From positions 682,001 to 746,000 of the forward strand of contig NZ_CP036261.1 in assembly GCF_007741475.1 (NCBI RefSeq): 64,000 nt of DNA. Reading direction: 5' to 3'. Position numbers and translations under genes: made by a program. Position 1 is the first letter of the stretch. The number at the start of each line of letters is the position of its first letter. This DNA comes from Rosistilla ulvae. Lineage in GTDB: Bacteria > Planctomycetota > Planctomycetia > Pirellulales > Pirellulaceae. Under the pieces are notes generated by a model. The model was not told where the DNA came from. It was given only the letters and a program-made list of their open reading frames with translations, and did not search any database. Shown one piece after another: positions 44,061 through 53,698 of the stretch.

Positions 44061-44694
44061 ATATAAGGCATCGTTGTTGGTTTCCCAACCATGCGGATTG
44101 TAAATCGCAGGTTCTGGTAGCGCCCGCTCAGCAAGGGGGCGTACTTGAGTCGAACCCTGGGCGGTTGATTCTGCTGGTAAGCCCTCCCCGAAAAACTCGC
44201 TGAAGGCTCGTTTTTCGACCCTCCCAGTTCCGCCGGGCGGGTGAAGGCCGGGCGCTTCACCCGCCCCCAAACGCAGTTTGAAGGGGAGGGTCGAACGAGT
44301 GAAGCGATGTTCGGGGAGGAGCGTCTGTTGAGTCACTCCTGTGCGTTTCTCCACGTTGTTAAGCCCTCCCCGAAAAACTCGCTGAAGGCTCGTTCTTCGA
44401 CCCTCCCAGCTTCGCCGGGCGGGTGAAGGCCGGGCGATTCACCCTCCCCCAAACGCAGTTTGTTGGGGAGGGTCGAACGAGCGAAGCGATGTTCGGGGAG
44501 GGGTGTCTGCGATGTTGCCTGCAGCAAATTGCACGATTGCTGCCAAATTTTGGCTCGACGCTGTGCTCTTTGGGCGGGTTGTAGCGGTTGGCTTTTTGTC
44601 GGTTCAGCCGCCTGGTAGGGCTCGCCGAAATTTGTCGTATGTTCTCCATGGGTGGGTGGGAACAGATGTTCGAATGGAAGGGAGAGTGGCGGTT
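44061..44694. other. 634-base divergent gap with tandem MITE-like units
   Basis: Between the histidine kinase start and the porin start. Two full MITE-like units (44182-44319 and 44364-44503) occupy its middle. The rest should hold the promoters of both genes; no recognisable -24/-12 or other strong promoter was seen on either strand. Confidence 0.7.
44182..44503. repeat. MITE-like repeat family, two full tandem units
   Basis: Units 44182-44319 (138 bases) and 44364-44503 (140 bases) are about 90% alike by eye. Each starts CCCTCCCCGAAAAACTCGCT and ends in TTCGGGGAGG, so the ends are inverted repeats. The two halves of each unit are imperfect complements, giving a hairpin. There is no coding capacity. 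A mobile, non-autonomous element is inferred. Fragments occur at 16471-16690 and 18288-18466. Confidence 0.82.
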
Positions 44695-46119
44695 ATGGGA
44701 TACCCTTTAGAACAAGCGACACGAGGCCGTGGATGGTGCCGCGCGGTGTTGGCGTCGATGGGTGTCGTGCTGCTTGGCAGTTTGACGACGCTCGATGCGC
44801 AAGAGCCTGTTCTTTTGCCAGCTGTCACCGACCAGCCGCAGGTCGAAAGCGAATCGAACATCCAGTGGGAACTGCAGCGGTTGCAGCAGCAGATCGATGA
44901 ACTGCGTGCCGGGGCGGTGACGCCGGTGGTCTGTAGCCCCGATCCGATTGCGAAGCCCAAATTTCCTTCGGTGCGAGTCACGGGACTGATCCAAACTGAT
45001 GCGCTTTGGTTCGACCAAGACGAAGCGAACCGCACGACGCTTGGTGCCGGCGATCCGGTTCGCGGAGACATCCAGGACGGCGCCGATTTTCGTCGCGCCC
45101 GACTGGCCGCGACTGGGCAGGCTTGGGACAACGTCAGCTATATGCTGGAGATGGACTTCGGGTTTCCCGGGCGTCCGAGTTTTATGGATGTCTGGTTGGA
45201 CATCGATGACGTGGTCGGATCGAACAACCTGCGGATCGGTCAGTTTCGCCAACCGTTTGGCATGGACGGGCTGACAAGCGTCCGAGAGATGACGTTTCTC
45301 GAACGCGGTTTGCCATTCGCCTTCCTGCCGTTTCGCCAGATCGGTGCGACGCTGTATGGCTGCGACAGCGATGAAGTCATGACCTGGGCGGTTTCGGGTT
45401 TCCGGTATCCCACCGACTTCAACGGTGGCAACATCGGCGACAACGGCGGCTATGGCATGGCGGCTCGGTTGACCGGTCTGTTGATGAACAATGGCCCCGG
45501 TCGCGGATTGGTTCATCTTGGCGGCGGATACAGTTTTGTCGATCCATCGAACGACAGCTTCCAGTATCGCAGTCAGCCCGAGGTCGGCATATTCGAAACG
45601 GGTGGCGGAGTGCCCGCGGCCGCTCCCACGTTCGTGCCACCCTTTGTCGACACCGGCATATTTCAAGCGAACAACAGCAATCTGTTCAACGTCGAATTTG
45701 CGACAGCTCTCGGTTCGTTCTACTCGCAAAGCGAGTTCTACTTCGTCGTCGTCGATCGCCCCGGTCAATCGACTGTTGGGTTCACGGGAGCCTATTCGCA
45801 AGTCGGTTACTTTTTGACCGGCGAATCGCGGACCTACAACAGCAAGGGGGGCGTGTTTGGCCGCGTCAAGCCAAATCATAGCGTCGGTAGAGGCGGTGGT
45901 TTGGGAGCTTGGGAAGTCGCCGGGCGATGGTCTTATCTGGATCTCACCGACGACGATATCCTCGGCGGTACGCTTAACGATCTGACAGCCGGTTTGAATT
46001 GGTACATAAACCCCTTCACCAAGTTCCAGTTCAACTACATCTACGCGATGTTAGATAATCCGATCTACGGCGACAGCGAAGCGGGGATCTTTGCGATGCG
46101 AGCTCAGGTCGACTTCTAA
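44695..46119 (+). CDS. Outer-membrane porin, OprP/OprO-like
   Basis: 474 residues from the ATG at 44695 (GGGAG upstream); an ATG at 44674 is possible. The signal peptide includes CRAVLASMGVVLLGSLTTLD, cleaved after LDAQE. A short coiled coil follows (about 45-65, WELQRLQQQIDEL). The rest is a beta-barrel resembling phosphate-selective porins O and P: VTGLIQTDALWFDQDE, DGADFRRARLAATGQAWDNV, YMLEMDFGF and GQFRQPFGMDGLTSVREMTF. It ends in VDF, with the terminal aromatic needed for outer-membrane insertion. The transported solute is unknown. Confidence 0.85.
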   Translation: MGYPLEQATRGRGWCRAVLASMGVVLLGSLTTLDAQEPVLLPAVTDQPQVESESNIQWELQRLQQQIDELRAGAVTPVVCSPDPIAKPKFPSVRVTGLIQTDALWFDQDEANRTTLGAGDPVRGDIQDGADFRRARLAATGQAWDNVSYMLEMDFGFPGRPSFMDVWLDIDDVVGSNNLRIGQFRQPFGMDGLTSVREMTFLERGLPFAFLPFRQIGATLYGCDSDEVMTWAVSGFRYPTDFNGGNIGDNGGYGMAARLTGLLMNNGPGRGLVHLGGGYSFVDPSNDSFQYRSQPEVGIFETGGGVPAAAPTFVPPFVDTGIFQANNSNLFNVEFATALGSFYSQSEFYFVVVDRPGQSTVGFTGAYSQVGYFLTGESRTYNSKGGVFGRVKPNHSVGRGGGLGAWEVAGRWSYLDLTDDDILGGTLNDLTAGLNWYINPFTKFQFNYIYAMLDNPIYGDSEAGIFAMRAQVDF

Positions 46120-46128
46120 ATGAGTCGT

Positions 46129-47091
46129 TCACGGAGCCAGCGGGATGTCGCGAAATTGGCGATGGCACGATTTGCAATTTGCCTCGATCCGATCGGTGAA
46201 TTGTCGCCGCACATCGTTGGGCAAGCCCTGGCGAATCGCAGCTTCTAACCCCGCCGCTGCATCGCGGCTGTCGCGGATCGATTGCTGGAAAGCTTGCGAC
46301 TGGGGAGCGTCCCTATCGCGAAGCATCTCGGTGAAGTGCTCCCGCATCAACAGCGCTTCGTGAGCTGGGTCGAGGTCGGGATGTTTGTCGGAGACTTTCC
46401 AGTCGGCGGCGGCTAGCCGCTTGAGGTTGTCGTGCGTCTGCTCGATCGCAATCATCTGTTCGACCATCGGCGGTGGGCTGACTTGCGCTTCAAAGCGAAC
46501 CTGCAATGCGTCCAGTTCGGCGGTGGCGATCGGCTGGGCTGATTTGGCGGCGCGATAGAGTCCTTGGTAATTCGGGCTGGTTCCAGCCAGCTGCAGAATC
46601 GCGGTGGCGTCGCCGGCTGGAATCTGCCCAGCAGCGACGCATGCGACGGTGGCCGCGGCGGGGCTGCGATGTTTCCCGTGGTGGCAATGAATGTAGATCG
46701 CCCCTTCGAGATCGCGAACCGCTTTCGCCAGCTCTTGAACTCGCGCGGATGGGATCCCGTTGTAACCGTGCGGCAGGTGGACGTATCGGAGCCCGAACCG
46801 CGATGCCATCGCGACGTCGGGCCGGGCGCCGTCGACGCTGATGATCGTCTTGACTCCCAGCGATCGCAGTTCGGCAAAGGCTTGTTCGTCTTCGGGCAGC
46901 CCGCCAGAGATCACTTTGTCGCCGATCTGCACTGGATTGGGCAGATGGGACGCCTGCACGCGGTGAGCGGCGATCGCCCGGTCGGCCGCCGCCGGCGGTG
47001 ATTGAGCCGCAGCGTCGGAGGCGAAGTGGAGCGGTGCTGCGGCGGATTGCAGCAAGGCCAACGCGACGATCGGAAGTGAGTGTCGAATCAT
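46129..47091 (-). CDS. Exported Cys-phosphatase-like protein with C-terminal c-type haem motif
   Basis: 320 residues from the ATG at 47091. A frame open 1 kb further upstream has no relation to it. The signal peptide is MIRHSLPIVALALLQSAAAP. A dual-specificity phosphatase-like domain (about 45-175) carries the P-loop in YIHCHHGKHRSPAAA: C-X5-R, with Cys near 138. The next 110 residues are helical. ANCKSCHRQFRDIPLAP ends the protein with a CxxCH haem motif, as in cytochrome c'-like proteins. An exported fusion of phosphatase and haem domains is unusual. Substrate and haem binding are unproven. Confidence 0.78.
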   Translation of the reverse strand: MIRHSLPIVALALLQSAAAPLHFASDAAAQSPPAAADRAIAAHRVQASHLPNPVQIGDKVISGGLPEDEQAFAELRSLGVKTIISVDGARPDVAMASRFGLRYVHLPHGYNGIPSARVQELAKAVRDLEGAIYIHCHHGKHRSPAAATVACVAAGQIPAGDATAILQLAGTSPNYQGLYRAAKSAQPIATAELDALQVRFEAQVSPPPMVEQMIAIEQTHDNLKRLAAADWKVSDKHPDLDPAHEALLMREHFTEMLRDRDAPQSQAFQQSIRDSRDAAAGLEAAIRQGLPNDVRRQFTDRIEANCKSCHRQFRDIPLAP

Positions 47092-47198
47092 TGGGGGAGA
47101 GACTCGCGAAGGAACGGGGATCGCAGCCGGCGGTGCGGCCGGCCGAGTACCGGAGATTATAAGTTCCCGCCGGAGCAAATGGAGGTAACAGGCCTCGG

Positions 47199-47215
47199 CC
47201 CCCTCCCCTGCCCCG
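47199..47215 (+). repeat. C-rich dispersed motif, copy 13 (variant)
   Basis: CCCCCTCCCCTGCCCCG, which lacks one G of the usual spacer. Same strand as the other copies. Confidence 0.6.
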
Positions 47216-47370
47216 GCCTGCAAGTTTTTGCATCCGCCTGCAGAGGCTTGCAGGGATCCTCCGCCGGTGTTGCTGCGACAATCTGTCGTTGGATGGGCGG
47301 GTCTTAGAAATGGAGAGGTTTTTCGCGTCTCATACCGACTTTGCTGAATCCTGCGTGATTTTTCAGTGAT

Positions 47371-47386
47371 TGGCATAACCGTTGCT
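47371..47386 (+). promoter_or_regulatory. Sigma-54 (-24/-12) promoter upstream of dabA
   Basis: TGGCATAACCGTTGCT: GG and GC are separated by exactly ten bases, with the TTGC of the -12 element followed by TTTT. It matches the TGGCAC-N5-TTGC consensus at all but one core base and points towards dabA, about 95 bases on. An NtrC-type activator is encoded at 41260-42627. Confidence 0.75.
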
Positions 47387-47481
47387 TTTGAACCGTGGGG
47401 CCCCTCTTTATTAGGTTGATTGCTGCAACACGGTTGCCTCGATTCCCGCCTCTCTCCCACGCGATTCAGGAAATTTCTTCG

Positions 47482-50400
47482 ATGCACGATGCAACTTCGA
47501 TTCTGTCGCCAGCGGAAACTTCCGACGGCAACGGATCCGGTCGCTGCGATCCCGATAGTTTGCGAAAGGCGATCGACCACGCGATCCATTTCCTCCCCGC
47601 ACAGGGTCCGATTTCGATCTTCGTGCATCACAACACCTTGCACTCGATGGAGGATCTGCCGTTTGAAGAGGCGGTGATCGAGGGGGGCAAGCGGTTTGGA
47701 TGCGAGCCCTATCTGGCGGAAGATCGCTATCGCAGCGAACTGCACCGCGGGCGGATCTCGGTCGACGATCTTCGCCAGGTCTTGATGGACGATCTGGACG
47801 AAGGGGCTGACGAATTGGTCGCCAGTTTTGGGACGCGTTATACGTTGCAGCTGGCGATGTTGCAGATGACGTTGCATTCCGCTCCGGATGCCGAGCTGCA
47901 TTGGTTGCTGGCCGAGACCGATCTGTTGAAGCGGTTCCAAGCGGAGATCTCGCCGCAGCGTCGCGAGCAGATGATCGCGCAAACGCGCAGCTGGGTGATG
48001 CGGCATCGCGATCTTTCCCGCCGCGATGGTGCGGTAAGCGAATCGACGTCGCAGTTGCCCGCGGTGGTCGATTCGGTGATCGATCAATCTCGCGATAATC
48101 GAATTCAATCGTGGACCGATCCGCAGTGGGAAGCGTTTGTGTTGAGACTGTTGTGGCAGGTTTGCCGCGACGGAGTGCAGGCGGCGAATCTTCCAGAGCC
48201 CGAGTTTGTTGCTCCCGTACGTCTCCGCGATCTGCTGTTGGCGGCTACCGGTGAAGATATCGATGTGTCGGTCAATGAAGTGTTGATCCGATTTTGCGGC
48301 GGCTTCTTAGATCAGGGCCTCGCCGATTGGAGTCTCCCCGATCGTGAGCAGGGATTTGCGGTAGCGTTTGCCAATCTGTTCCTTCAGCCGATGGCCGTTA
48401 AACCCGCCTGGATGAAAGGGATCGGAGCGACGCTGCAGCCGATTGCGGCGGGAGGATTTGATCCGCTGGCCTCGATCGCCGAATCGCTTCAAGCGATGGA
48501 GGTTCCACATGCGGACGTCGAAGAAAAACTGTGTGCAACGCTGCTGGCGCTGCGTGGTTGGGCGGGGATGATCTGGCAGACCGAAGCGAATACGCCCTGG
48601 TTGCCTCATCCGATTCCAGCGGGATCGCTCGACGAATATCTGGCGATTCGATTGATTCTCGAACGCTTGGCGATCGCCGATCTGGGGCAGCGGCAATTCG
48701 GGACGCGGCAGATGTCGGAGATTCGTCGACTTGCCGAAACGCGGTTGCCCGGTCGACGAGGACCCTCGATCGACGAACGAACTTATACCGTGTTCCAGCT
48801 GGCTCAAGCGGGCGGTTGGACGCCGGAGAGCTTGGTCAGCATGACCGGCGAGCAATGGGCGTGTTTGGTCCGCGAGATCGGGTTGTTCGATTCGACAGCG
48901 CGGCGGCGCATACTTCATCTCGCCTACGAACGTCACTATCAAGTTGCAGCGCTCGACGCGCTTGCACTCCATTCGGCGCGGCGTCGCACCGCGGAGCGTC
49001 CCGCCGCAGCGAAGCCCGCTTTTGTGGCGATCTTCTGCATCGATGATCGCGAGGAATCGTTCCGACGCCATCTGGAAGAGGTCGATCCGGAATGCGAAAC
49101 CGCGTCGGCGGCTGGCTTTTATGCCGTGGCGATGTATTACCAGGGAGCCGACCACGCGCACTACAGGCCGCTCTGCCCTGCGATCGTCACGCCGAAGCAC
49201 TACGTTCGCGAGGAGCCTTTATTTTCGGCGGTCGATGACAGCCAGCGGCGGGCTCAACGGAGGCGTCAAATCGGCTGGTTCACGCATCAGGTGCATGCCA
49301 ATTCACGGACGCTGTTGGGCGGATGGGTGACCGGCATCTTCGGCGCGGTGGCGACGTTCCCGATGGTGGCTCGCATTCTTGCCCCGCGGTTGACGTCGCG
49401 GATTCGCGAGTCGGTCGGAACGTTTGTTCGTCCGCCAGCGACCGAACTGCATATCGAACGGACTGCGGAACAGCCCGGTTCGGATCCCGAGGCGTTGGGA
49501 TACAGTCTGGATGAGATGGCGGGGATCGTTGTCCGGATCCTTCAGGACATCGGGTGCGTCGACAACTTTCCACCGATCCTGCTCTTCTTTGGGCACGGCA
49601 GCGGCAGTCTGAACAATCCCCATGAATCGGCTTACAACTGCGGTGCTTGCAGCGGTGGTCGCGGCGGCCCGAACGCTCGCGCTTTTGCGACGATGGCAAA
49701 CGATCCGCGAGTGCGGCGGTTGGTGGCTGATCAGGGGATCGAGATTCCCGAAGACGTTCGCTTCGTCGGCGCGTTTCACAACACCTGCAACGACGCCGTC
49801 GAATACTACGATTTGGATCTGTTGCCTCGCACCCATCGGCCCTTGTTTCGGCGGATCGAACAGAGTGTGAATGAGACGCGGGCGCGGAACGCTCACGAAC
49901 GATCGCGTCGGTTTGAATCGGCGCCGTTGGATCTGAGTCCCGCCGCGGCGCTGGAACATGTCGAACAGCGAGCCGAGGATCTGTCGCAAGCACGGCCCGA
50001 ATACAACCACGCGACCAATGCCTTGGTGACCGTCGGACGCCGCGATTGGACACGCGGTCTGTTCATGGATCGCCGCGTCTTTTTGACGGAATACGATCCG
50101 GCGGTCGACGACGAAAACGTCGGTGTGCTGACGCGGATCCTGCAGGCGGCGATCCCCGTTTGTGCCGGCATTAACTTGGAATATTACTTTTCCACCGTCG
50201 ATACCGAAGGCTACGGATGCGGGTCGAAGCTGCCGCATAACGTTGCATCGATGTTAGGCGTGATGACCGGAGCGGCTAGCGATCTGCGGCCGGGCCTGTC
50301 GCAGCAGATGGTCGAAATTCACGAGCCGGTGCGGATCTTGTTTGTCATCGAAACGACGCCCGAGAAGATGGATAAGATCATCGCCGCAAACCCTGGGATC

Positions 50401-50607
50401 GCGCGACTGGTTGAAGGGGCGTGGGTGCAGTTGGCACTGATCGATCCGGAGACCTCGACGCTGCTGCGTTACGTCAAAGGAAAGTACCAACCGTATACGC
50501 CTGAATCCACCGAACTGCCGGTGGTCGATTCGTCGATCCAGTGGTACCGCGGACAGCGTGGCCATCTTGGTTTTGCCTCGGTCTCCGATCCTGCCAAGCC
50601 TGCATAA
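47482..50607 (+). CDS. dabA: DabA-type inorganic carbon transporter subunit (DUF2309)
   Basis: 1041 residues from the ATG at 47482 (AGGAAA nine bases upstream). DabA is the carbonic-anhydrase-like subunit of the DAB complex, which takes up CO2 and converts it to bicarbonate inside the cell, driven by a membrane proton-conducting partner. The zinc site is visible: FCIDDREES gives Cys and Asp (about 519 and 521), and FFGHGSGS supplies His (about 706), with NCGACSGG giving Cys about 15 residues later, the spacing known from characterised DabA. The protein is longer than the roughly 800-residue proteobacterial form. The two antiporter-like genes follow. Confidence 0.92.
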   Translation: MHDATSILSPAETSDGNGSGRCDPDSLRKAIDHAIHFLPAQGPISIFVHHNTLHSMEDLPFEEAVIEGGKRFGCEPYLAEDRYRSELHRGRISVDDLRQVLMDDLDEGADELVASFGTRYTLQLAMLQMTLHSAPDAELHWLLAETDLLKRFQAEISPQRREQMIAQTRSWVMRHRDLSRRDGAVSESTSQLPAVVDSVIDQSRDNRIQSWTDPQWEAFVLRLLWQVCRDGVQAANLPEPEFVAPVRLRDLLLAATGEDIDVSVNEVLIRFCGGFLDQGLADWSLPDREQGFAVAFANLFLQPMAVKPAWMKGIGATLQPIAAGGFDPLASIAESLQAMEVPHADVEEKLCATLLALRGWAGMIWQTEANTPWLPHPIPAGSLDEYLAIRLILERLAIADLGQRQFGTRQMSEIRRLAETRLPGRRGPSIDERTYTVFQLAQAGGWTPESLVSMTGEQWACLVREIGLFDSTARRRILHLAYERHYQVAALDALALHSARRRTAERPAAAKPAFVAIFCIDDREESFRRHLEEVDPECETASAAGFYAVAMYYQGADHAHYRPLCPAIVTPKHYVREEPLFSAVDDSQRRAQRRRQIGWFTHQVHANSRTLLGGWVTGIFGAVATFPMVARILAPRLTSRIRESVGTFVRPPATELHIERTAEQPGSDPEALGYSLDEMAGIVVRILQDIGCVDNFPPILLFFGHGSGSLNNPHESAYNCGACSGGRGGPNARAFATMANDPRVRRLVADQGIEIPEDVRFVGAFHNTCNDAVEYYDLDLLPRTHRPLFRRIEQSVNETRARNAHERSRRFESAPLDLSPAAALEHVEQRAEDLSQARPEYNHATNALVTVGRRDWTRGLFMDRRVFLTEYDPAVDDENVGVLTRILQAAIPVCAGINLEYYFSTVDTEGYGCGSKLPHNVASMLGVMTGAASDLRPGLSQQMVEIHEPVRILFVIETTPEKMDKIIAANPGIARLVEGAWVQLALIDPETSTLLRYVKGKYQPYTPESTELPVVDSSIQWYRGQRGHLGFASVSDPAKPA

Positions 50608-50673
50608 CATCGCGGCCGTCCAAGCCCCGATCGATCCCAATCATTCCCGTTTCTGTCGTCTTTGCGAATCACT

Positions 50674-52068
50674 ATGAATTATCTCGACACGACTTTTCAG
50701 GCACTCGGAACCGCGGTCGTCGCAAGTCCCGCGATCCTGCTGGCGATCCTGGGGCTGGCAGCGTTGGTCAATTGGCAGTTGAGCGAGGCGACGATCTCGC
50801 GGTTGACTCAGGCTGCGGTGCTGTTTTCGTTGCTGCCAGCGATCGGCATCTTGGTGATCATGTTGGCCACCGGGATCCGTTACGTTCCGATCGAGCTAGG
50901 GAATTGGGTGTCGATCCCGGAGCAGGAATTTCATTTTCATTTGAAGTTCGTGTTCGATCGGTTGAGCATCCCGTTCCTGATGCTGTCGTGTGTGTTGTGT
51001 GGCGTCGTCGGCGCATTCACTCGCCGCTACCTGCATCGTGAAGAGGGGTACCGGCGGTTCTTTTTGTATTACGCCGTCTTCTTCTGCGGGATGGTGTTGT
51101 CGTCGTTGGCCGGCACGATCGAAGCGTTGTTTGTCGGCTGGGAACTGGTGGGACTGTCGTCGGCCCTGTTGGTCGCCTACTTCCACGAACGCGTCAATCC
51201 GGTTCGCAATGGTCAGCGGGTGTGGTCGATCTACCGTTTGTCGGACGCTGCATTTTTGATCGCCGCACTGATGATGCATCACTTGAGTGGCGAGGGGGAC
51301 TTTGGCGGTTTGATGAGTTCGGGCGTGTGGCCCGAAGGAACCGCGGCAATCAGTTCGACGGAGGCGTTGTGGGTTGGTTCGTTGTTGCTGGTGGCGGCTG
51401 CGGGCAAATCGGCGCTGTTTCCCTTTAGCGGCTGGTTGCCGCGAGCGATGGAAGGACCGACGCCGTCGAGTGCGATCTTCTACGGGGCGCTGTCGGTTCA
51501 CTTGGGAGCGTTTTTGTTGTTGCGTTTGAGCCCGATCCTGGACGCTTCGCTGACGCTGCAGTTGATGGTGATTGCGTTGGGCGTCGTTTCGGCAGCTTGT
51601 GGTGCGGTGATGTCTCGCGTGCAGAACGATATCAAGGTTTCGCTGGCCTACGCTTCGCTGACACAAGTTGGAATCATCGTTGTCGAGATCGGATTGGGCC
51701 TTCGCTACTTGGCGTTGATCCACATCATCGGCCACGCCTGCATGCGAACGATGCAGTTGTTGCGAGCGCCGACGCTGTTGCGCGACTACAACGAATTGGA
51801 AAACAAGATCGGCACACGTTTGCCGCACCAGGCTTGGGCTGGTGCCGCCTCGCTGCCGGCGAGCGTGCAGCGGTGGTGCTATCGGTTTGGATACGATCGC
51901 GGTTTCATGGACCTCGCCTTGGACAAGTGGATCGTGCGGCCGTTTTTGCAAACGTTTGGCTGGTTCGATCGCTTGGAGCGGCGGATCACCGATTCGATTT
52001 CTCATGAGCCATCGCGCGAATCGGATCGCGTCGAACCACATCCCGAGGATCTGCAGAACGTCGCTTGA
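50674..52068 (+). CDS. NuoL-like proton-conducting subunit, probable DabB partner
   Basis: 464 residues from the ATG at 50674. It is a polytopic membrane protein of the complex I antiporter type (NuoL/NDH-5). The characteristic helices include [37 protein letters not shown] and [20 protein letters not shown], the last containing the LPxAMxGPTPxS motif with the Lys and Pro of the proton path upstream. A soluble C-terminus of about 65 residues follows. In DAB systems such a subunit (DabB) energises DabA. It begins 66 bases after dabA and is followed by a second antiporter-like gene. Confidence 0.85.
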   Translation: MNYLDTTFQALGTAVVASPAILLAILGLAALVNWQLSEATISRLTQAAVLFSLLPAIGILVIMLATGIRYVPIELGNWVSIPEQEFHFHLKFVFDRLSIPFLMLSCVLCGVVGAFTRRYLHREEGYRRFFLYYAVFFCGMVLSSLAGTIEALFVGWELVGLSSALLVAYFHERVNPVRNGQRVWSIYRLSDAAFLIAALMMHHLSGEGDFGGLMSSGVWPEGTAAISSTEALWVGSLLLVAAAGKSALFPFSGWLPRAMEGPTPSSAIFYGALSVHLGAFLLLRLSPILDASLTLQLMVIALGVVSAACGAVMSRVQNDIKVSLAYASLTQVGIIVVEIGLGLRYLALIHIIGHACMRTMQLLRAPTLLRDYNELENKIGTRLPHQAWAGAASLPASVQRWCYRFGYDRGFMDLALDKWIVRPFLQTFGWFDRLERRITDSISHEPSRESDRVEPHPEDLQNVA

Positions 52069-52163
52069 GCGACCGCGGCGTCCAGTCGCCGCTGATTCAC
52101 CGTCGTATCCGATTCCTGTTGCCTTCATCCGCTCGATCAATCTTCAACCTGTCGAACCGCCAA

Positions 52164-53621
52164 ATGCCTGAACTCCATTTTCCTTGGATCGAAGTTTCCA
52201 TCCTGGTTCCATTATTTGGAGCCTTGTGGATTCACCTGCTTGGCAACCGCGAAAGCGTTCTGCAGCATGCGATTGCGATCTGCGGGGTGACCCTAGCGTT
52301 GACCGTCGGTGAACTTGTCGACTTTGTCTCGATCGGGTCGTTCGAAGCGCACGACCATTGGCTGTTCCTCGATTGGTTGTTTCAACGCGATATATTTGTC
52401 GTCGATGAACTGAGCGCGTTCCAGTTGCCTCTGGCTGCGTTGATTTTTCTGGTCACCGTGATGTCGACGCTGCGGACCAAAGCGCCACGCTTTTCGTTGA
52501 AGCTGACGCTGATTTCCGAGTCGCTGGTGCTGGCGACGTTCAGCTGTCGATCATCCTGGACCTTGATCGCACTGCTGATCGCCGCGACGATCCCGCCTTA
52601 TCTGGAGCTTCGCAGTCGGCAGCGTTGCACGCGGATCTACGTGCTTCACATGGCAGTCTTTGCTCTGCTGTTGGTCGTGGGATTCGCTTGGTTAAGCCAC
52701 TCCGACGGCTCCTCGACACAGGCCTTGATCGCCGGCGCGTTGCTGACCGCGGCGGCGCTTTTGCGCAGCGGCATCTTTCCGTTGCACCTGTGGATGACCG
52801 ACCTGTTTGAGAAGGCGACCTTCGGGACAGCGATCCTGTTCACCACGCCGTTGGTTGGGGCTTATGCGGTGATGCGGTTGGTGTTGCCGATGGCTCCGTC
52901 GTGGGCGTTGCAAAGTATCGCCGTGCTGTCGTTGGTGACAGCGGTTTACGGCGGGGCGATGGCGTTGGTTCAACGCGAGGCGCGGCGGATGTTCTGTTAT
53001 TTATTGTTGAGTCAATCGTCGTTGGTGTTGGTCGGACTGGAACTTGTCACACCGATCGGTTTGACCGGGGCGTTGTGCATGTGGTTGTCGGTGGGACTAT
53101 CGCTGACAGGTTTTGGGATCACGCTGCGATGTATCGAAGCGCGAATCTCGCGGGTGTCGCTGGTCGATTATCACGGCTTGGCTCGCCAGATGCCGATGCT
53201 GTCGGGCTTCTTTCTGTTGACCGGTTTGGCGTCGATTGGGTTTCCCGCGACGGTTGGGTTTGTCGGCATGGAGTTGTTGATCGAAGGGGCGGTCGATGTC
53301 TATCCACTGGTTGGCACGATGGTCGTGATCGCTGCGGCGCTTTGTGGAATCACCGTGCTGATGGCTTACTTCCGCGTCTTTACCGGACACCACAACCGGA
53401 CTCTGGTGCCAATGCATGCTCGCCCCGCCGAACGCGTGGCGGTACTGATTCTGACGCTGTTGATTCTCGGTGGCGGTCTGGTGCCGCAGCCGGGCGTCGC
53501 GTCGCGATATCACGCCGCCGAAGCACTCACCCGGCAACGGCAGACCAATCCGATGACCGAGCAGCAGGTCGGCGAATTGGAGATCGAAACGGTGGCGATC
53601 GGCAAACACTCAGCTGAATAG
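52164..53621 (+). CDS. NuoM/L-like proton-conducting subunit, second DAB partner
   Basis: 485 residues from the ATG at 52164 ([10 protein letters not shown]); a start at 52065 would overlap the preceding gene. Polytopic, with the antiporter-family segments [40 protein letters not shown] and [20 protein letters not shown]. It diverges from the standard motif, having [14 protein letters not shown] where NuoL/M have a KSAxxPFHxWLPDA-type sequence, so the conserved Lys is replaced. It may be a structural rather than proton-pumping subunit. Part of the DAB module. Confidence 0.8.
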   Translation: MPELHFPWIEVSILVPLFGALWIHLLGNRESVLQHAIAICGVTLALTVGELVDFVSIGSFEAHDHWLFLDWLFQRDIFVVDELSAFQLPLAALIFLVTVMSTLRTKAPRFSLKLTLISESLVLATFSCRSSWTLIALLIAATIPPYLELRSRQRCTRIYVLHMAVFALLLVVGFAWLSHSDGSSTQALIAGALLTAAALLRSGIFPLHLWMTDLFEKATFGTAILFTTPLVGAYAVMRLVLPMAPSWALQSIAVLSLVTAVYGGAMALVQREARRMFCYLLLSQSSLVLVGLELVTPIGLTGALCMWLSVGLSLTGFGITLRCIEARISRVSLVDYHGLARQMPMLSGFFLLTGLASIGFPATVGFVGMELLIEGAVDVYPLVGTMVVIAAALCGITVLMAYFRVFTGHHNRTLVPMHARPAERVAVLILTLLILGGGLVPQPGVASRYHAAEALTRQRQTNPMTEQQVGELEIETVAIGKHSAE

Positions 53622-53698
53622 ATCGAAGCGGACGCGGCGGATGACCGAAACCGCGGCGTTCAAATATGGCTTACACATTTTTTACGAAAGCAGATACC

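Larger units (their letters stand above)
47092..47481. other. 390-base divergent gap with sigma-54 promoter
   Basis: Between the phosphatase and dabA. Holds a variant C-rich motif (47199-47215) and the -24/-12 promoter at 47371-47386. About 95 bases separate the promoter from the dabA start. Confidence 0.7.

Noticed and set aside
44061-44354. N-terminal extension of the histidine kinase
   Set aside because: The extension is translated from a MITE-like repeat, and similar peptides appear wherever the repeat occurs.
47092-48108. Much longer start for the minus-strand phosphatase gene
   Set aside because: The extra 339 residues are antisense to dabA and basic, with no fold-like pattern. The signal peptide begins at 47091.
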